DNA from: Rhizopus sp. PT2906
Taxonomy: Eukaryota > Mucoromycota > Mucoromycetes > Mucorales > Rhizopodaceae
Assembly (NCBI GenBank): GCA_025529335.1
Contig: JAMYHX010000345.1
Span: 1-46,364, forward strand
Length of the DNA: 46,364 nucleotides
Reading direction: 5' to 3'
The position numbers and the translations under genes were made by a program. Of this stretch, positions 35,817 through 45,508 are shown in pieces; position 1 is the stretch's first letter, and each line of letters begins with the position of its first letter. Under the pieces are notes generated by a model. That model did not search any database, was not told the origin of the DNA, and saw only the letters and a list, made by a program, of their open reading frames with translations.

Positions 35817-37605
35817 CTAACTGAATGCATCCACCGCTTGAGCTTCAGGATCTGGCTGTAAACTCCAATACGCTGGTAATTTCCTGTTGTGCCTCACTGC
35901 AAAGGCATCTATTTTGAACGATTGGTGACCCCATATGCATTGGAGTTGTTGGAACCATCTCCTTGGTAGTGCCCATTCGTACAGTGGTACTGATCTTCTG
36001 CTGAGTCTGTCTGCTTCTGGATTCTGGATTCTGGATTCCTGGAACGTGATGGCATATTAGCTGTACCTTGTATCTGTTGCATAGTTGCTGGATTTGTATC
36101 GCCAGTTCCTGCAAAGCCTCTGAAGCCGTCCCACCAGCCTTGTTAATATACTTCAACGCTGTTCGATTGTCTGAATAAATCCTTAGATTGCAGTTCTTGT
36201 ATCTCGGCATGTGAAGCTGGAGTGCAAAGAGTATTGCCTTTAGTTCTCTGACGTTGATGCTTTCTTCTTTTTCGAATCTTGTCCAAAACCCAGCTGTTTG
36301 TACCGATGTTGAGCTTTTTCCCCATCCTGAGTCTGAAGCGCCCACGCAGATGGTGAAGTCGGGCACTAGTAAAGGGCAACGAATAGATAACCCATTCTTT
36401 ATTGATGCCCTGTTCAGCCACCACTTCAGTTCTTGTATACTGAGAACACTGATTTTGCATGGTGATTCCCAGTTGTTGTGCGACAGTCGTAGTGATCTTA
36501 CTAAGCCCCGTTGAAAGTATCGCACATGTAAAAGGGCTTCTCCAATTGCAGGTATCATCGCCGTGACTTTCCCAATAAGGCTCGCTATCCACCGGCATGA
36601 TCTCTGTTTGTTGTCGCTCAATAGTTGCCTTATTCGTGTGTTCAGTTTTTGTATCTTTACCTGTGGGACCTGTATCGTCATTTCTTTTGAACTGAATTGG
36701 AACCCAAGGAATGACTGCACTTGCTGAGGAACTAGTATACTCTTTTCTTCGTTAATTAGAATTCCCAATTCTTGTAAATGGGATATCATCCATGAAGCAT
36801 GGATCTGCATCTCTTCTTTCATCCTCGTCAATATACATATGTCGTCGAGGTAGAATACAAATCTGATTCCCTCTTTCCGAAGAGGTTCCACGGCATATTT
36901 CATCAGTTTTGGAAATACACGAGGCGCAACATTGAGACCAAAGGTTAAACTCTTGTATCTGTATACTATATCTCGATGAAAGAACGTAAGAAAGTCCCGA
37001 GGACTTTGGTGAATTCGTACTATCACGTAGGCATCTTTCAGATAGACCTTGCACATGTAGTCTCTCTTTTCCAACAGTTCCCTCAACGCTGAAATTCGCT
37101 CCATTTTGAAGTGAACACATTGAATGTACTGATTCAGATTGGTGTAATCCAAAATTGGGCGTCGCTTGTTGGGTTCTTGAATTGTAAAAAACTTTGAGAG
37201 ATAATCTCTGGGTTGGGAAGGAAATATTTCGATTATTCCCGAGTTCATAAACCTCGTCGCTGCCTCGTCCACCACCACTTGTTCTACTTTGGTAAATTTC
37301 ATTGGAGTGTAACGCCAAGAACGAGGTGTCTTGTTCCATTGAAGCTGATATCCATCGGCTACCACTGAAGTCGGCCATTGGTGAAGAATGTGTTGTCTCC
37401 ATTGTTGTGAGAACCTTTGGAGACGCCCCCCAGGTAGAACGTCATTGCTCGGTACTGTGCAATGTGCTGTCGTATCGGGGGAAGACGATGCCGGCGTTAT
37501 TTTCATTATTGTTGTTGGTTGGGACTTTGGGACTCCAGTGGCTAGAGGTCCCTGCGCTTGCCAAAAAAAGATTTGTGGAAGGCTCCACGTCCCCTTGTAT
37601 TCCAT
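35817..37605 (-). pseudogene. DIRS reverse transcriptase-RNase H, inactivated
   Basis: A 586-codon open frame (37605-35845) holds most RT motifs: a GGRLQRFSQQW entry block, RPILDYTNLN, KVYLKDAY (motif A), LTFGLNVAPRVF, FYLDDICIL with the DD pair, and LGFQFSSKEM. RNase H follows: GASDSGWG, INVRELKA and IYSDNRTAL. Motif A has Tyr (codon 37042-37044) where the first catalytic Asp is expected. At 36015-36035 a 7-bp unit occurs three times and shifts the frame just before the last RNase H box, so the conserved sequence after it (EADRLSR..., DPEAQAVDAFS) continues in another frame to a stop at 35817. The copy is therefore catalytically dead. Confidence 0.92.
36015..36035. repeat. 7-bp triplication causing a frameshift
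   Basis: Three tandem copies of TTCTGGA on the plus strand sit at the RNase H end of the RT frame. The downstream homology continues in a shifted frame, which is consistent with replication slippage adding one unit. Confidence 0.75.
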
Positions 37606-38284
37606 TGTTGTTCTCCATATCCTCTGCTACGTTGGTTGAAAGAGTGTTGGCTTCTTCCCACTGCATTTCACAGGATTGATTGTTCGTATCTTGCTTGATA
37701 GATCTTTTCGACTGTTTCTTTATCCAAAGCCAAGGACTTGTCGTTGGGTTCTTCATCCAAGTGTTTGACGCTATCAGGGAATTTGAGTGTCTTGAGCGCC
37801 ATTGACCTAGTTTCAGTCTTTGTTGTTTTGCTTGATACCAGCGAGTACACTGCGAGTTGCCGTACTCCTTCCATAATGTGGAGGAATGTTTCTTCATTAC
37901 CTTGTTCCAAGAATTGTTTACACTCTTCGAAGAGGCTTGCTGCTGCTCGACCTGCGATGATGAGTCGATCTGCCCCTTTGTAAACTGCGTTGGTACTCTG
38001 GAAGGCATCAATTGTGCGTTATTTAAGTTCTTTATAGAACTCCCTATTGAACATTTCGCTGGCTGTCCACTCATTGTCTTCGTACTTGAGGATGTTCTTA
38101 GAGAATTCTTTAATTCCTTTATGTAACGTGTTTGACGAACTATGCTCCAATTCCTCCAAGCTATCTTTTGGAAGTTCTGTGACACCAACACTCGATCTTT
38201 CGAGGGTGAGCTTATTTACCAATTCTTCGATGATTTGTCAACTTGTTCTCTTGTGAAGAGTTGTTCATTATTCTCATTAGACAT
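37542..38284 (-). pseudogene. DIRS gag-like region, degenerate
   Basis: It starts at an ATG (38284) just inside the terminal repeat. A frame shift near 38240 leads into the frame with VNKLTLERSSVGVTELP, a stop follows at 38019-38021, and the same frame resumes with DRLIIAGRAAASLFEECKQF, HIMEGVRQLAVYS and DKETVEKIYQARYEQS. It has further stops at 37668 and 37542, beyond an RG-rich stretch (NTRGRGAFHKSFFGKRR). This composition is usual for the nucleic-acid-binding first ORF of DIRS elements. It is broken at several points. Confidence 0.75.
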
Positions 38285-38313
38285 TGCTATTACCACGGTG
38301 CGCGGCGCAAAAG

Positions 38314-38523
38314 AGATCTGAAGAAATAGACTAGAAAAAAAATCTTTTTTATTATATATTATCTGAAAATAAAGCGTGGCGTAAAAGAGCTTATTACCAC
38401 TTCATCTTCTCCTTCCACTTCGGCAACTGTTTGATTATATCTTTTTGTAACCGACAATTTCATTTTTCTATGACCGACAATTACTTTTTTTGTAACCGAC
38501 AATATCCACCAGCCGGACTGTAT
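38314..38523 (-). repeat. DIRS inverted terminal repeat, long copy
   Basis: 210 bp, an inverted match to 34240-34404. It is 45 bp longer because it contains three imperfect units of the ATTGTCGGTTACAAAAA type (22-23 nt period) where the other end has one. Confidence 0.92.
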
Positions 38524-38901
38524 CTCTTTTAGTAGCTGATCTGCCATTAAAAAATAAAAAATAAAAAATAAAAGTGCAGAAAGTATATCCTTATTTCTCG
38601 AGTCGATCCCGTTGAAGTTATCGTTTATTTAATGGCTCATCTTTTCTCCCTAAATTTTCATTAGAATGGACAATTGTCCTCGGTTTAGTTTGCCTTTTAC
38701 AACAGAGAGAGAGAGAGAGAATAAGACCCTGTTAAAATTAACAGAAATTTTATACAGGCTCAAATAGTGCTATTGCTTACTTTATCACAGTTTTATGTTG
38801 TATATTAAGAAAAAAAAATGCTTTATACACTCTTGATATACATGTTTAATCCTAAGGGAAATACACACATATTTACACCACACATCAATCTTTAGAATTT
38901 A
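38524..38901. other. Intergenic with simple repeats
   Basis: 378 bp between the DIRS end and the BAG-domain gene. It contains an (AAAAAT)n run at about 38549-38572 and a (GA)n run at about 38705-38720. No gene is seen. Confidence 0.6.
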
Positions 38902-39714
38902 TTATTCTTCTTGAGTTTCATTCAATTCAATATAGCTAACTTCTACTTGACCATTGCTTTGAATCTCTTCAAACGACTTGTCGTCGTCATGGTTATCCGT
39001 CTCCTTGGAAATAGCTTCTTGAGCAGCCTGTTCTTCTTCTTCTCTCATTCTACGCAATGCTTCTTCTTTAGCTACTCGTTCTTGTTCTTCTCTAGCTTGT
39101 TGAGCCTTTTCTTCTTCGATTCTCTTTCTTTCTTCTTCTTCAGCTTTCTTTCTTTCCTCTTCTTCACGAGCCAATCTCTCTTTTTCTTCTCTTTCCAGTC
39201 TTGCCTTTTCTTTAGCTATCTCCTCTCTCTTGGTTGCTTCCTTTTTCACTCTTTCATTACAGATATCCAGTCGACGGAAGAGTTCGTTGATAGAATCAAT
39301 CACATTTCGTTTCTTGTTCTTCAATTTATCGACCAACTGTCTTTCAAACTCTGTAGGTTCCAGATCTTGTCCGACAACAAGCGTCAAGGGTCGAACCGCG
39401 TCGAGTTGTTCCATAAGACGAAGAAGAAGTTCGTTTGAGTGAGCTAAAGTATACTCCTTTTGCTTGAATGCCTTGTCATCACAGTCCAATTCGATGATGG
39501 GTTCAACACTACTAATGCTTGATTCAATGGCCTGTTGTTGTGATTGAATTTGATCTAACAGGCGAAGAGTTGCGCGTTCAGCCTGTTTAGCTGTTCTTCT
39601 TCGTTTGGCTCGTTTATCGTCTTCTATAACATAGTATACAAGACTGGTGCCCAATACAGCAACCAGGGTTGCAGCTGCACCATATATTAATAAAGAACGT
39701 CTATTGTCCGCCAT
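38902..39714 (-). CDS. Membrane-anchored BAG-domain protein (Snl1-like)
   Basis: A single exon of 270 aa. Residues 8-28 form a transmembrane segment (LLIYGAAATLVAVLGTSLVYYV) preceded by a short N-terminus and followed by KRAKRRR, predicting an N-terminal anchor with a cytosolic body. Residues about 85-155 (HSNELLLRLMEQLDAV, then KLKNKKRNVIDSINELFRRLD) match the last two helices of a BAG domain. A long charged Glu/Arg/Lys coiled coil (about 160-240) follows, then an acidic tail. BAG proteins are nucleotide-exchange factors for Hsp70, and yeast Snl1 is an ER/nuclear-envelope-anchored example. The BAG call rests on pattern only; the coiled coil itself has no specificity. The opposite strand carries a long Phe/Ser-rich shadow frame. 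Confidence 0.62.
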   Translation of the reverse strand: MADNRRSLLIYGAAATLVAVLGTSLVYYVIEDDKRAKRRRTAKQAERATLRLLDQIQSQQQAIESSISSVEPIIELDCDDKAFKQKEYTLAHSNELLLRLMEQLDAVRPLTLVVGQDLEPTEFERQLVDKLKNKKRNVIDSINELFRRLDICNERVKKEATKREEIAKEKARLEREEKERLAREEEERKKAEEEERKRIEEEKAQQAREEQERVAKEEALRRMREEEEQAAQEAISKETDNHDDDKSFEEIQSNGQVEVSYIELNETQEE

Positions 39715-40231
39715 CTTTTGCTATACAAGAGAAAGAGAGAAAAAAAAATGCACTGTAGCCAGTTCAGTCACATCCCCTGGCTTTTTTTTTTCCTGTCAAC
39801 TTAAAACGGCAGAAAGATTATTTTCATTTATTTAAAAGAAAATAGACTTTAAAGAAGGAGAATAATTGTATATATTAATAACGGAAACTTGTAAAAAGAC
39901 ACTGCTGTAAGCCAACATTTATGCCGTAGATGTGGGGGTTGTTGTTGTCTCCACAACGATTATCAATGACCGGCTTAACTTCCGGTTTCATATGGAAGAG
40001 AGGACTATTCCATTCCGCGATCCAATCATTTGCTTTAAAAGCAGTTTCCATGTTAATTTAAATACAAGACTGACATGTAGAGCTACAAGTCCTCAGCTTT
40101 ACAGCTTAGTCCACCTTTGAAAAAGATAAAGAGAGTGTGTGTTGTTTATACATACTTTATTTTCTTTTATACATAAAGGACAGCAGGAAAGAGAAGAGAG
40201 AGAGGGGGGTATATGCTATCTACAATAAATA
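39715..40231. other. Intergenic: BAG-protein promoter and CDT2 3' flank
   Basis: 517 bp between two minus-strand genes. I see only pyrimidine and AT runs and no conserved frame. Confidence 0.5.
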
Positions 40232-41751
40232 TTATTCAGTTAGTGAATAGTCTAAACTCCATATTCTGGCTGTAAAATCTTCAGAACAGCTAACAAACTA
40301 TCGAGGTATTAGCTCTTTATCCTTTTTCATTCGTTATTAAACAACTTGCCTGTTTCATTGAATATTTATTCCACGCAACTCCAGTTACTTTTCTCGTATG
40401 CCCTTCAAACTTGTGAGCCTTTTTCTGATTTCCATCTATTTCCCATACAAAAATATCTTTATCATATGAGCCAGCCATGATGAACTGATCGTCAGGAGAT
40501 ATGGATATCCTAATATCAAAACTTCCCAATTTAAATTCCTCGTCTGTATATTTGATCGCCGGCTTTGTTAAATCCGTTAGGTAATGCATATATATACTAT
40601 TATCCATGCAGGAACTAAACAATCTTGTCCCACTGCTGTCTACTTTCAAATCTGTAATGCCATGTCTTTTTCCTGCTTCATTTTTGAATTCTGTTGATTC
40701 CAAGACTTGTGAGCTTCTGCCTGCCCTTACATCCCATAATTTAATCGTTCCATCAACGCTTCCTGAAGTGATCACTTTTTCTTCATGGTTATTTATAAAG
40801 ATAGCACTTGTCACTGATCTGATAACCTTCATATTGAGTGTTAGTTTTCGAAAGAAAAAAAAAAAAGCAAGTGGTTATATCTTACAAGAGGTTTTAATCC
40901 TGACTTTTTTGTCGACCGTGAGCCTTGGTTGATATCATGAGCATTCATGGTGGTTTTAATGGGGCTGTAGATCGGTATATCAGGTGAATCCGCTATAAAA
41001 CCTCCTTATTAGCACAAGGTTTAATCATGTGTACATTTTTTATTCTACCTGAATCTGTCCCTGGCTTTTGATTAAACCTTGTATCCCAAATACGAAAAGA
41101 CCCATCTTTTGATCCAGTGATGATCAAGTCTATAACAAAAAATTCAATTAAAGAAAAGATACAAGAATAAGATAAGAGTGCGTACGTTGATTTGTAGGAT
41201 GCCAATTGACAGATTTGATTATATCATCATGTCCTGCAAAATCAGCTAAACTTGATCGTGTCTCAGTATCCCAAAGGCGAACAAGTCGATCATGAGAAGC
41301 AGTGAGTAATAGGCTGTCGTCTGCACTCCATTTGACATCAGATATTGCGTGTTTATGGCAATAAAATGAGTGATGAAATTGTGAGTTGTTGATACTGTTG
41401 TCTTTATCTGTTCTCAATAGAGATACACGACCTTCTTCATCCCCAATTGCTACTAAATGACCATCATAAGCTGTATTGGCAAAGTCGCAGTAAAAAGGTG
41501 TGCAAAACTCGCTGTCTGGAAATACAAACTGATAGATATGATTATTGGCACTTGTGAATAATGATAGAATATGTTTTGAAGGCACTATGTTTTTATGTTA
41601 ATCCCTTTACTTTTTTTTCTTTTCCTTTTAATTATAAACCTCTGAATCTTCTTCCAAACGATCTGTCATTTTTTAAAGATCTAAGTTTAATTGCCTCATA
41701 GAGGCTACATCTCGGTTTAATTATTCGACTCTTCTTCAAATCGATTGACAT
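40232..41751 (-). CDS. CDT2: CDT2/DTL-type WD40 substrate receptor of CRL4 ubiquitin ligase
   Basis: Exons 41751-41640, 41584-41186, 41129-41049, 40992-40886, 40826-40350 and 40297-40232 give 413 aa. WD repeats include HLVAIGDEEGRVSLL, HAISDVKWSADDSLLLTASHD..VRLWDTETR, LIITGSKDGSFRIWDTR, EKVITSGSVDGTIKLWDVR, DQFIMAGSYDKDIFVWEI and the last, CSEDFTARIWSL. The WDTR/WDVR endings are the DWD motif used to bind DDB1. The basic linker (GSRSTKKSGLKPL) before the fourth repeat resembles DTL/Cdt2. CRL4-Cdt2 destroys Cdt1 and other PCNA-bound proteins in S phase. The last intron (40298-40349) begins GC (CAG|GCAAGT) and ends AG; without splicing it the protein stops early and loses the final WD strand set. 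The 112-nt first exon keeps the frame, but its ATG is my inference. Confidence 0.82.
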
Positions 41752-41880
41752 TAACAAGTCAACGAACGACAGATACTAAAAACGGTAAATACACGTAAAA
41801 AAGAATATCTCTTTTTTTTTTCTCTCTCTACGCGACTGATCATGAATTTCAGTTACAAATGACTGTCATTTTACAGTTTA

Positions 41881-42131
41881 TTAAAAATATACCTGTAAAT
41901 ATCCAAATTCTTCTTTGGCGAAGAAGAAAACTGTGTACAAGACAGCGATATTAAACCCTACGAGGATGATGAAAAAGATGTGATAAGGTACTTTTGGAAA
42001 TAAAATGCAGCAGCTTTATTAAAGTATTGGCTATTTCGGCTCCAAAGCATCACACAGCCCTGGCAAGCTAGAACATGTGTTAAACCAGTAAAAACAAACA
42101 CCACTTCTCGTTTTTGGCACTCGTAACACAT
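41881..42131 (-). pseudogene. Possible small zinc-ribbon/membrane protein gene with one frame break
   Basis: From the ATG at 42131 a 57-codon frame runs to 41958 and has two CxxC pairs 17 residues apart (MCYECQKR... and LACQGCVMLW). After NKAAAFYF the frame runs into low-complexity Ser codons. One base off, the sequence continues as a clear transmembrane segment (PYHIFFIILVGFNIAVLY) with a charged end, closing at 41881. Either a one-base loss in a T or A run broke a small gene, or a 66-nt intron with a donor near the second CxxC joins the two parts. I do not recognise the family. Confidence 0.35.
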
Positions 42132-43662
42132 ATTTTCATAAACTTTAGTGTCTGATATTTCTTATATGCTCACATTAAAATGTTGAACTTGTCAACGTAA
42201 GCCACCAGACGTCGTCCTTCTTTTTCTCTTTATCCCAGCTTTATCGAACAAAACATCAGTGGTGTTAACCTGCAGTCCATTTTATCTTTACAGCATCCTT
42301 GCCTTTCATACCATTGCCGAAAGCAATAATGGGCAATTTAGTAACACCCAATATCTAGACAAATACACACAGGGATAAAGACAATTCTGTACTGGAGTTA
42401 CATATCATGTACACAGTCAATTTACAGGACTAAAAAAACAACAGACATCTTTTTCTCAATAAACATTACAATAGCATGCCTCGTTATGAAAGTTCTAGGA
42501 GGAATCTTTTTTTCATTTGCTTAGTTTAATAACATTTACGCGAAACAGATTAAGCTATCATCATATGCCCGAAGAACTCAGACATCCGTAAGACTGCCCA
42601 GCTCGCGTGTAACATTTCTCTGAGTGTCTGATTCAATTGGCCTATCAAGAGTAGGAGACAGGCCATATAAAAAAAATCAAACACAGTTTAAAACATACCG
42701 TTTCTCAGCTCGGTTTTCCGCGCGAGCTTTCGTCTCAGATTGTCTTTAGTACAACTTGTGGTATTTGCTGAGAGAATGAAAAATATATTACAATTGTTAT
42801 AAGATGATGGTTTCATTTTTCTTCACCTTGGTCAACAAATATTCTTAAAAAAGAAGAACAAGATGATAGTATATCATCTCATACATATATAATTATTGTA
42901 AACAAACAGTTGTATCACTGCAATTTTGTGCTGGGGCTTTTTTTCATATATTCTCGTAAATGATCAAGGTTACTTGAAATTAACAGATTAACTGCAAATG
43001 TCAGATTGAGGTCTTTTTGTAAGCATAAAGAAACATAATATTAAATGCACCAAGTTGTATATTGCATAAATAATATGCAAGGGATAAGCAAGATGACAGA
43101 AAAGCAGGTCCAATTCTGTCTTGGCAAAATTACGCTTTTATTTAGAGAGAGTAATATCAAGTTATAATAGCTATAAGCTCATAACCTCTTTTTAATACTG
43201 GCCTTTCATCCTCAAATAAAATAAAAAAGAGCTAGACTATATGTTTATCTCGACAAAACCAACCTTTTTGCCAACCCAAAATGAGGAGGAGAGAGAGGAT
43301 GTATTATAAATGAAAGGAGACCTTTTCCCACTACTTTTGTATAAATTAACGTTTGACTCCCTAAAGTTGTTGAACAAAAAGGATCTTGTCAGCCTTGATT
43401 TTATCGAAATAGTATTATTCACTAGACAGCTGCCAAGAAAAAGGGGATACACGTACCCGTATATCTGGAATTCTATCAACGGTTGGACAATCAATTATAA
43501 ACAAATACATTTAAAAGGATTGGCATTTAATAAAGACAATAATCATCACATGCGGACATGCACCCTATATGTACGTGTACGATGCAAATCATCAACAAAA
43601 CTGCCGCTAATTCTTTCTTCTCTTTCGATCAATTAGTTTTTTAATTAACAACAAAAAATGTG

Positions 43663-43669
43663 TATAAAA
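43663..43669 (+). promoter_or_regulatory. TATA box of isocitrate lyase
   Basis: TATAAAA lies about 65 nt before the isocitrate lyase ATG, followed by a C/T-rich leader. Confidence 0.55.
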
Positions 43670-43733
43670 ACAATCACTTCTTTTCTTCTCTCTTTTTCAT
43701 CACATTGACTTTATTTATTGAATTAATACAAAG

Positions 43734-45508
43734 ATGACTTATCCCGACCAAGAAGAACTCGAATTTCAACAAGAGGTTGAAAAAGTGAAGCAATGGTGGT
43801 CCTCACCTCGTTTTGCCCATGTAAAACGCCCCTATACTGCTGAAGCCATTGTCTCTAAGCGTGGTACTTTCCCCACAGCTTATCGCTCTAATATATTGGC
43901 CAAGAAGCTTTGGAACATTCTCCAGACAAACAGGGCTAATGGCACTACCTCCCATACATTTGGTGCACTTGATCCTGTCCAAGTCACTCAAATGGCTCCT
44001 CACTTGGATACCGTCTACGTCTCTGGGTGGCAATGTTCTTCTACTGCCTCCACCTCCAATGAACCTGGACCTGATCTTGCTGATTATCCCATGGACACAG
44101 TTCCCAATAAGGTTGAACATCTCTTCTTTGCTCAACTTTTTCATGACAGAAAGCAACGTGAAGCTCGTTTGAGAATGTCGCCCCAAGAAAGAGCTAAAAC
44201 TCCCAAGATTGACTACTTGCGACCTATCATTGCTGATGCCGATTCTGGCCATGGTGGTATTACTGCTGTTATGAAGCTGGCAAAGATGTTTGTCGAACGT
44301 GGCGCTGCTGGTATTCATAGTAAGTGATCATAAATGCAAAATAAATGAGAATATACTCATCCATATGTCTATAGTCGAAGATCAATCCCCATCTACAAAG
44401 AAGTGTGGTCATATGGCTGGTAAAGTACTTGTTCCTATTGCTGAACACATCAATCGCTTAGTAGCTATCCGTGCTCAATTTGATATTATGGGAGTTGAAA
44501 ATGTTGTGGTTGCTCGTACTGATGCTGAAGCTGCTACTCTTATCACTACAAACATTGACCCTCGTGATCATGAATTCATTGTAGGTTGCACTAATCCTGA
44601 TCTTAAACCATTGGCTACCATCATGCATGAAGCTGAAAGTAAAGGTATGTATGGTGCTCAACTTCAAGCCATTGAAGACGATTGGATCAATAAGGCTGGC
44701 CTTAAGCGTTATGGTACTGCTGTGACTGATAAACTGAAGGCAGTTGGTAAGGGACATCTGGCTACTAAGTTCTTGTCCGAGATTCGTTTCAAGTCCAATA
44801 CAGAGGCTCGTGAAGTTGCCAAAAAGTACGGTGTTGACATCTTTTGGGATTGGGACAGCTGCAGAGTACGTGAAGGTTTCTTCCGTTATGAAGGTGGTAC
44901 TGAAGCTGCTATCTCTCGCGCCATTGCTTATGCCGAGTACGCTGATATGCTCTGGATGGAAACAAAGAAACCTATCCTGGCACAAGCTGAACAATTCTCG
45001 AAGGGTGTGCTCTCTAGTTCTCCTCACGCTTTATTATGTTATAATCTATCTCCTTCATTCAATTGGTAAGCTCCTTTGATGTTCTTCATTTATTGAAACT
45101 GACACAGTTTCTATTAAAGGGATGCTGCAGGTTTAAATGACAATGATATGAGATCGTACATTAACAATCTGGGAAGGCTTGGCTTCGTATGGCAATTCAT
45201 TACCTTGGGCGGTCTTCACGCTAATGCTTTGGCAACAGGTAAAAATATAAATGATTTTCTTGTTCTTTCCTTCTAAGTCTTTTTTCTTTTTTACAGCTAC
45301 ATTTGCCAAGAGCTTTAAAGAAAGTGGTATGCATGGATATGTGACTCAAGTTCAGCGCCAAGAAAGAGAACATGGTGTTGATGTACTGCAGCACCAAAAG
45401 TGGTCAGGAGCAACATTTGTAGATGAAGTTATGAAGATGGTCACGGGTGGTATGTCTGCTACAGCGGCTATGGGTAAAGGCGTCACTGAGGATCAATTTA
45501 AGAACTAG
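43734..45508 (+). CDS. ICL1: Isocitrate lyase
   Basis: Exons 43734-44319, 44375-45065, 45120-45238 and 45297-45508 encode 535 aa. Family landmarks are YVSGWQCSSTAS, PIIADADSGHGG, the catalytic-loop KKCGH (in STKKCGHMAGK), VVARTDAEAA and FNWDAAGLNDNDMRSY. The enzyme splits isocitrate into succinate and glyoxylate, the first step of the glyoxylate shunt, allowing growth on acetate, fatty acids or ethanol. Fungal isocitrate lyases are usually induced by C2 compounds and repressed by glucose. The C-terminus ends DQFKN with no SKL-type peroxisomal signal, so the protein is either cytosolic or imported by another route. There is a TATA box at the expected distance. Confidence 0.97.

Larger units (their letters stand above)
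34240..38523 (-). mobile_element. DIRS-type tyrosine-recombinase retrotransposon (decayed copy)
   Basis: A 4284-bp element bounded by inverted repeats and read on the minus strand. The order is inverted repeat, gag-like region, reverse transcriptase plus RNase H, tyrosine recombinase, inverted repeat. That order, the inverted rather than direct terminal repeats, the recombinase in place of a DDE integrase, and an internal segment matching the terminal repeats are the hallmarks of DIRS elements. Multiple stops, frameshifts and a lost RT aspartate show that this copy cannot supply its own proteins. The three bases CTC border both ends, which could be a short shared target sequence; DIRS elements are not expected to make true target-site duplications. 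Confidence 0.93.
41752..43733. other. Divergent spacer between CDT2 and isocitrate lyase
   Basis: Nearly 2 kb. Apart from the possible small minus-strand gene at 41881-42131 (listed separately) I see no conserved frame. The right end contains the isocitrate lyase core promoter. Confidence 0.5.

Noticed and set aside
36752..37402. 216-codon minus-strand frame inside the DIRS RT
   Set aside because: It is an out-of-frame shadow of the RT coding region; the RT motifs are all in the other frame.
37442..38191. 249-codon minus-strand frame in the gag region of the DIRS element
   Set aside because: Composition is Gln/Asn/Trp-rich and unlike gag. The neighbouring frame shows the conserved-looking hydrophobic and RG-rich pattern, so this is probably a shadow frame.
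38911..39438. 175-codon Phe/Ser-rich plus-strand frame
   Set aside because: It is antisense to the Glu/Lys/Arg-rich coiled coil of the BAG-domain gene; GAA/GAG codons read backward give TTC/CTC. Low complexity and no homology.
43803..44318. 171-codon minus-strand frame opposite isocitrate lyase
   Set aside because: Complementary to exon 1 of a codon-biased gene, with no recognisable protein features.
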